Part shown: piece by piece, positions 4,450 through 7,444 of the stretch
Layout: each line of letters starts with the position of its first letter
Position numbering within the stretch: position 1 is the stretch's first letter
Origin: Chryseosolibacter sp049791675
GTDB taxonomy: Bacteria > Bacteroidota > Bacteroidia > Cytophagales > Cyclobacteriaceae
Direction: 5' to 3'
Length of the DNA: 7,444 nt
Assembly (NCBI GenBank): GCA_049791675.1
Contig: JBARAD010000166.1
Span: forward strand, 1-7,444
Position numbers and translations under genes: made by a program
The notes under the pieces: generated by a model
Told to the model about the DNA's origin: nothing
The model's input: only the letters and a program-made list of their open reading frames with translations
Databases searched by the model: none

Positions 4450-6507
4450 ATGGCTGACAAGAAAGAAAATAATAAACCCCTATTGCCGAACAAACCACCG
4501 CGGGGGAATTACCAGATCTGGGTTATCCTCGCGACGATTGCGGTAATTTTCGGGGTCATGTATATAAACAATTCAAGCGACCTGAAGGAAGTCACGCAAT
4601 ACGAGTTTGAGCAAATGGTTCGCGCCGGTGACGTCCGGAAAGTGGCTTTAATTAAAAATAAAGACATCGTTGAGATCACCCTGAAAGCGGAGGCGCTGCA
4701 GAATGCCAAATACCGCCAGGATATGGAGGAAGGTCCCCTTGGCGGCACCAGCAACGGGCCGCATTACAAGCTTACCATTACTTCCATCGACCGTTTTGAC
4801 GAAAAATTTGAGGAGCTTATTGCGAAAGTACCGGACGCAAACCGGCCGGAATATACCTCTGAAACAAGGGAAGATTATTTCGGCGTCTTCATTCAATGGG
4901 GATTCCTCTTCCTCTTGCTTTTTGGCTTCTGGATGCTCATGCGCCGGATGACGGGCGGTGGCGGACCTGGCGGACAGATCTTTAACATCGGCAAATCCAA
5001 AGCAGCACTTTTCGATGCTGAGAACAAAGTCAAGATCACTTTTGAAGATGTCGCCGGCCTCGATGAAGCCAAGGAGGAAGTGAAGGAGATCGTGGATTTC
5101 CTGAAGAACCCTGGCAAGTTCACAAAACTGGGTGGTAAGATTCCCAAAGGCGCCCTTCTGGTAGGCCCTCCGGGAACAGGTAAAACACTCCTCGCCAAAG
5201 CAGTAGCAGGCGAAGCTGCGGTACCGTTCTTTTCACTGTCGGGTTCTGATTTCGTGGAAATGTTCGTAGGTGTGGGTGCTGCCCGTGTCCGGGATTTGTT
5301 CAAGCAAGCCAAGGAAAAAGCTCCCTGTATTGTCTTTATAGATGAAATTGATGCGATCGGCCGCAGCCGCGGAAGGGGACAACTCCCCGGAGCGAACGAT
5401 GAACGCGAAAATACGTTGAACTCACTGCTGGTTGAAATGGATGGTTTTGCCACCGACTCCGGTGTCATCATCCTGGCAGCAACCAACCGGCCGGACGTCC
5501 TCGATTCAGCGCTTTTGCGCCCAGGCCGTTTTGACCGTCAGATCAGCATCGACAAACCGGACATTGTGGGAAGGGAAGCGATCTTCAAAACCCACCTGAA
5601 GCCGATCAAAATGGATCCGACGGTTGATCCCAAAAAACTCGCGGCGCAGACTCCCGGTTTTGCCGGAGCGGAAATCGCCAACGTATGTAATGAAGCAGCA
5701 CTCATCGCCGCCCGCCGCGACAAGAAAGCGGTGGACATGCAGGACTTCCAGGACGCCATCGACCGTGTGATCGGTGGTCTTGAGAAGAAGAACAAGATCA
5801 TTTCGCCTGAGGAGAAAAAAATCGTTGCCTTTCACGAGGCTGGTCATGCGGTGGCAGGATGGTTCCTGGAGCATGCCGATCCGCTGGTGAAGGTAAGTAT
5901 CGTACCTCGCGGTGTGGCAGCCCTGGGTTATGCCCAGTATCTGCCCAAAGAACAGTTCCTCTACCAGACGGAACAGATGATGGACGAGATGTGTATGGCC
6001 TTCGGCGGACGCGCGGCGGAAGAACTTACCTTCGGGAAAATTTCAACGGGTGCGCTAAGTGACCTGGAAAGGATCACCAAGATGGCTTACGGTATGGTGA
6101 CCATCTATGGTATGACCAAGGCCATCGGGAACATGTCTTACTACGATTCCAAGCAGGCGGATACCTACGCCTTCCAGAAGCCTTACTCTGACGCCACAGC
6201 GGAGAAGATCGACAAGGAAGTGCGGAGTATCATTGAAGAAGCATACCAGCGCACACTTGCACTGCTGACGCAACACCGCCAACACCTGGATGTCATTGCG
6301 AAGGAACTCCTGGAGAAAGAGATCCTCTTCCAGGCTGACCTGGAGCGGTTGATCGGTAAACGTCCCTTTGACAAACCGACCACCTATCAGCAATACACCA
6401 ACGGACAGGGTAAGTACGAAAAGAAAAAGCACGAAAGTGAACAACCCGGTGTTGATCCGACGCCAACACTTGAAGGCGACCTGCCCAACCAGGTGGCGTC
6501 TAGCTAA
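4450..6507 (+). CDS. ftsH: ATP-dependent zinc metalloprotease FtsH
   Basis: A 685-residue inner-membrane AAA+ protease that forms hexamers and degrades unassembled membrane proteins and short-lived regulators. In order: cytoplasmic tail; transmembrane segment 1 (about 22-39); periplasmic domain (about 40-142); transmembrane segment 2 (about 146-164); glycine-rich linker (168-176); AAA domain with Walker A GPPGTGKT (239-246), pore loop FVG (272-274), Walker B ending in DE (298-299), and the second region of homology with arginine fingers R360 and R363; then the M41 peptidase domain with zinc motif HEAGH (462-466) and the likely third zinc ligand D538. All catalytic residues are present. The last 40 or so residues are a polar, low-complexity tail. 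No clear Shine-Dalgarno precedes the ATG; the spacer 4390-4449 is AT-rich with no obvious structure. A strong terminator follows 24 bases after the stop. Confidence 0.98.
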   Translation: MADKKENNKPLLPNKPPRGNYQIWVILATIAVIFGVMYINNSSDLKEVTQYEFEQMVRAGDVRKVALIKNKDIVEITLKAEALQNAKYRQDMEEGPLGGTSNGPHYKLTITSIDRFDEKFEELIAKVPDANRPEYTSETREDYFGVFIQWGFLFLLLFGFWMLMRRMTGGGGPGGQIFNIGKSKAALFDAENKVKITFEDVAGLDEAKEEVKEIVDFLKNPGKFTKLGGKIPKGALLVGPPGTGKTLLAKAVAGEAAVPFFSLSGSDFVEMFVGVGAARVRDLFKQAKEKAPCIVFIDEIDAIGRSRGRGQLPGANDERENTLNSLLVEMDGFATDSGVIILAATNRPDVLDSALLRPGRFDRQISIDKPDIVGREAIFKTHLKPIKMDPTVDPKKLAAQTPGFAGAEIANVCNEAALIAARRDKKAVDMQDFQDAIDRVIGGLEKKNKIISPEEKKIVAFHEAGHAVAGWFLEHADPLVKVSIVPRGVAALGYAQYLPKEQFLYQTEQMMDEMCMAFGGRAAEELTFGKISTGALSDLERITKMAYGMVTIYGMTKAIGNMSYYDSKQADTYAFQKPYSDATAEKIDKEVRSIIEEAYQRTLALLTQHRQHLDVIAKELLEKEILFQADLERLIGKRPFDKPTTYQQYTNGQGKYEKKKHESEQPGVDPTPTLEGDLPNQVASS

Positions 6508-6531
6508 TTCATATGATTAATCTTATTTTTG

Positions 6532-6563
6532 AAACTCAGGGATCATACCCTGAGTTTTTTTTT
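6532..6563 (+). terminator. Rho-independent terminator of ftsH
   Basis: A perfect 10-bp stem (AAACTCAGGG at 6532-6541 with CCCTGAGTTT at 6548-6557), a 6-base loop ATCATA, and a run of nine T from 6555 to 6563. It ends the rsfS-ftsH unit. The complementary A-tract would also allow some function on the other strand, but no minus-strand gene ends here. Confidence 0.93.
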
Positions 6564-6589
6564 GACAGACTTAAACATAGAGGACGTGC

Positions 6590-6635
6590 GGTGGGGGTAC
6601 GGACGCATCATCGTGCGTCCCGGCGATGCCCCGCC
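6590..6635. repeat. Two-tier palindrome, possible REP-like extragenic element
   Basis: The inner stem is perfect: GGACGCA (6601-6607), loop TCATCG, TGCGTCC (6614-6620). An outer stem pairs GGTGGGG (6590-6596) with CCCCGCC (6629-6635), with one G-T wobble, around an asymmetric internal loop. It is far more GC-rich than the other gene borders and lies between a terminator and lpxH, a usual place for REP elements. It has no T-run, so it is not a standard terminator. The palindrome at 1612-1629 shares its half-sites. Confidence 0.55.
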
Positions 6636-6674
6636 CCGACCTCCCAGGATTAACAAATATTGATTATCCCGCGC

Positions 6675-7444
6675 GTGACGCCTACACCACTCCTTCAGAA
6701 CAAAAAGATCTTCTTCGCCTCAGACTTTCACCTGGGTGTCCCCGACTATGCGTCGAGTCTTCAACGAGAACGGCATATCATTCAGTGGCTGGACACCATC
6801 CGGGAAGAAGCCCATTCCATCTATTTACTGGGCGACATTTTTGATTTCTGGTTTGAGTACAGGCACACCGTACCAAAAGGTTATATCAGGTTGCTGGGCA
6901 AGCTCGCGGAACTTCGCGATGCCGGTATACCCATCTTCTTTTTTACAGGCAACCACGACATGTGGATGTTTGATTATTTCCCGAAAGAGTTAGGCATCCC
7001 CATTTACCGGGAACCCCAGCTTCTGGAAGTTGGAAATCAGAAACTGCTCGTCGGCCACGGCGACGGACTCGGTCCAGGGGACCATACGTATAAGGTCCTG
7101 AAGAAATTTTTTAACAGCAGCGTCTGCCAGTGGCTCTTTGCACGTATCCACCCCAACCTGGGAATCTCCATTGCCAACACATGGTCGCGCAGAAGCAGGA
7201 TCACCAACAGCCAGCGCGACGAAAAATTTGAAGGAGAAGCCGGCGAATACCTTTGGGTTTATTGCAACGCAGTAGAGAAATCAACACACCACGACTATTA
7301 CATTTTCGGCCATCGTCACTTGCCCCTGAATTTGAAGGTTACTGACAACAGCACCTACATCAATATCGGAGAATGGGTCAATTTTAAAACCTATGCTGTA
7401 TATGACGGCACGAATGTTGAATTGAAAGAATTCAAACCGCTGTA
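6675..7444 (+). CDS. lpxH: UDP-2,3-diacylglucosamine diphosphatase, 3' end at window edge
   Basis: A metallophosphoesterase of the LpxH family, which hydrolyses UDP-2,3-diacylglucosamine to lipid X and UMP at the inner membrane, the fourth step of lipid A synthesis. The metal and active-site motifs, numbered from the GTG, are SDFHLG (D17, H19), GDIFDFW (D54, D57), GNHD (N93-D95), GHGDG (H128, D130) and GHRH (H213, H215), all intact. The 256 residues seen equal the usual family length, and the window stops two bases into the next codon (TA), so it is probably complete but for the stop. The start is uncertain: GTG at 6675 gives MTPTPLLQNKKIFF; TTG at 6660 has an AGGA ten bases before it and would add five residues. 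An in-frame TAA at 6651 excludes anything earlier, and no ATG exists. It is separated from ftsH by a terminator and therefore probably has its own promoter within 6564-6660, which I could not identify. Confidence 0.92.
   Translation, partial: MTPTPLLQNKKIFFASDFHLGVPDYASSLQRERHIIQWLDTIREEAHSIYLLGDIFDFWFEYRHTVPKGYIRLLGKLAELRDAGIPIFFFTGNHDMWMFDYFPKELGIPIYREPQLLEVGNQKLLVGHGDGLGPGDHTYKVLKKFFNSSVCQWLFARIHPNLGISIANTWSRRSRITNSQRDEKFEGEAGEYLWVYCNAVEKSTHHDYYIFGHRHLPLNLKVTDNSTYINIGEWVNFKTYAVYDGTNVELKEFKPL

Noticed and set aside
4893..5486. 197-codon minus-strand open frame over the AAA domain of ftsH
   Set aside because: It is a Ser/Pro-rich shadow typical of antisense frames over conserved coding sequence, with no domain visible.
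6590..6635. Second terminator or riboswitch before lpxH
   Set aside because: The hairpin lacks a T-run, no known riboswitch core is visible, and a REP-like element explains the palindrome better.

Overview
The window looks like chromosomal DNA of a Bacteroidota bacterium, most likely from the Chitinophagaceae or a nearby group. The reasons are the protein styles (FtsH, a stand-alone biotin ligase, a COG0116-type methyltransferase with NPEY in place of NPPY, an LPP20-type lipoprotein), the adjacency of birA, rsfS and ftsH that I recall from this phylum, and AT-rich gene borders filled with 7- to 9-bp tandem repeats. The taxon is an inference from gene content, not a match to a known genome.

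Left half, minus strand. Reading along transcription from the middle of the window: birA (3193-3951), then a THUMP-domain 23S rRNA-type methyltransferase (1865-3034), then a lipoprotein with an LPP20 domain (69-1430). The birA-methyltransferase spacer is wholly a 7-bp tandem array in unbroken phase. The methyltransferase stop codon sits inside an 8-bp array that continues into 9-bp units. The lipoprotein stop codon sits at the edge of another 7-bp array that runs off the left end of the window. The 434-base gap 1431-1864 also holds two further heptamer triads flanking a palindrome, and two short perfect dyads upstream of the lipoprotein.

Right half, plus strand. rsfS (4012-4389) starts 60 bases from birA, with an AT-rich divergent spacer between them. 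It is followed by ftsH (4450-6507), a textbook rho-independent terminator (6532-6563), a hairpin of repetitive extragenic type (6590-6635), and lpxH (6675 to the window end), which is probably complete except for its stop codon.

The genes are housekeeping: biotin attachment, rRNA modification, ribosome silencing, membrane protein quality control and lipid A synthesis. FtsH and LpxH both concern the envelope; in enterobacteria FtsH controls lipid A synthesis through LpxC, but the strong terminator argues that ftsH and lpxH are separate transcription units here. I see no defence system, mobile-element transposase, CRISPR array, tRNA or rRNA. The most unusual content is the family of short-period arrays placed exactly at the 3' ends of the three minus-strand genes.
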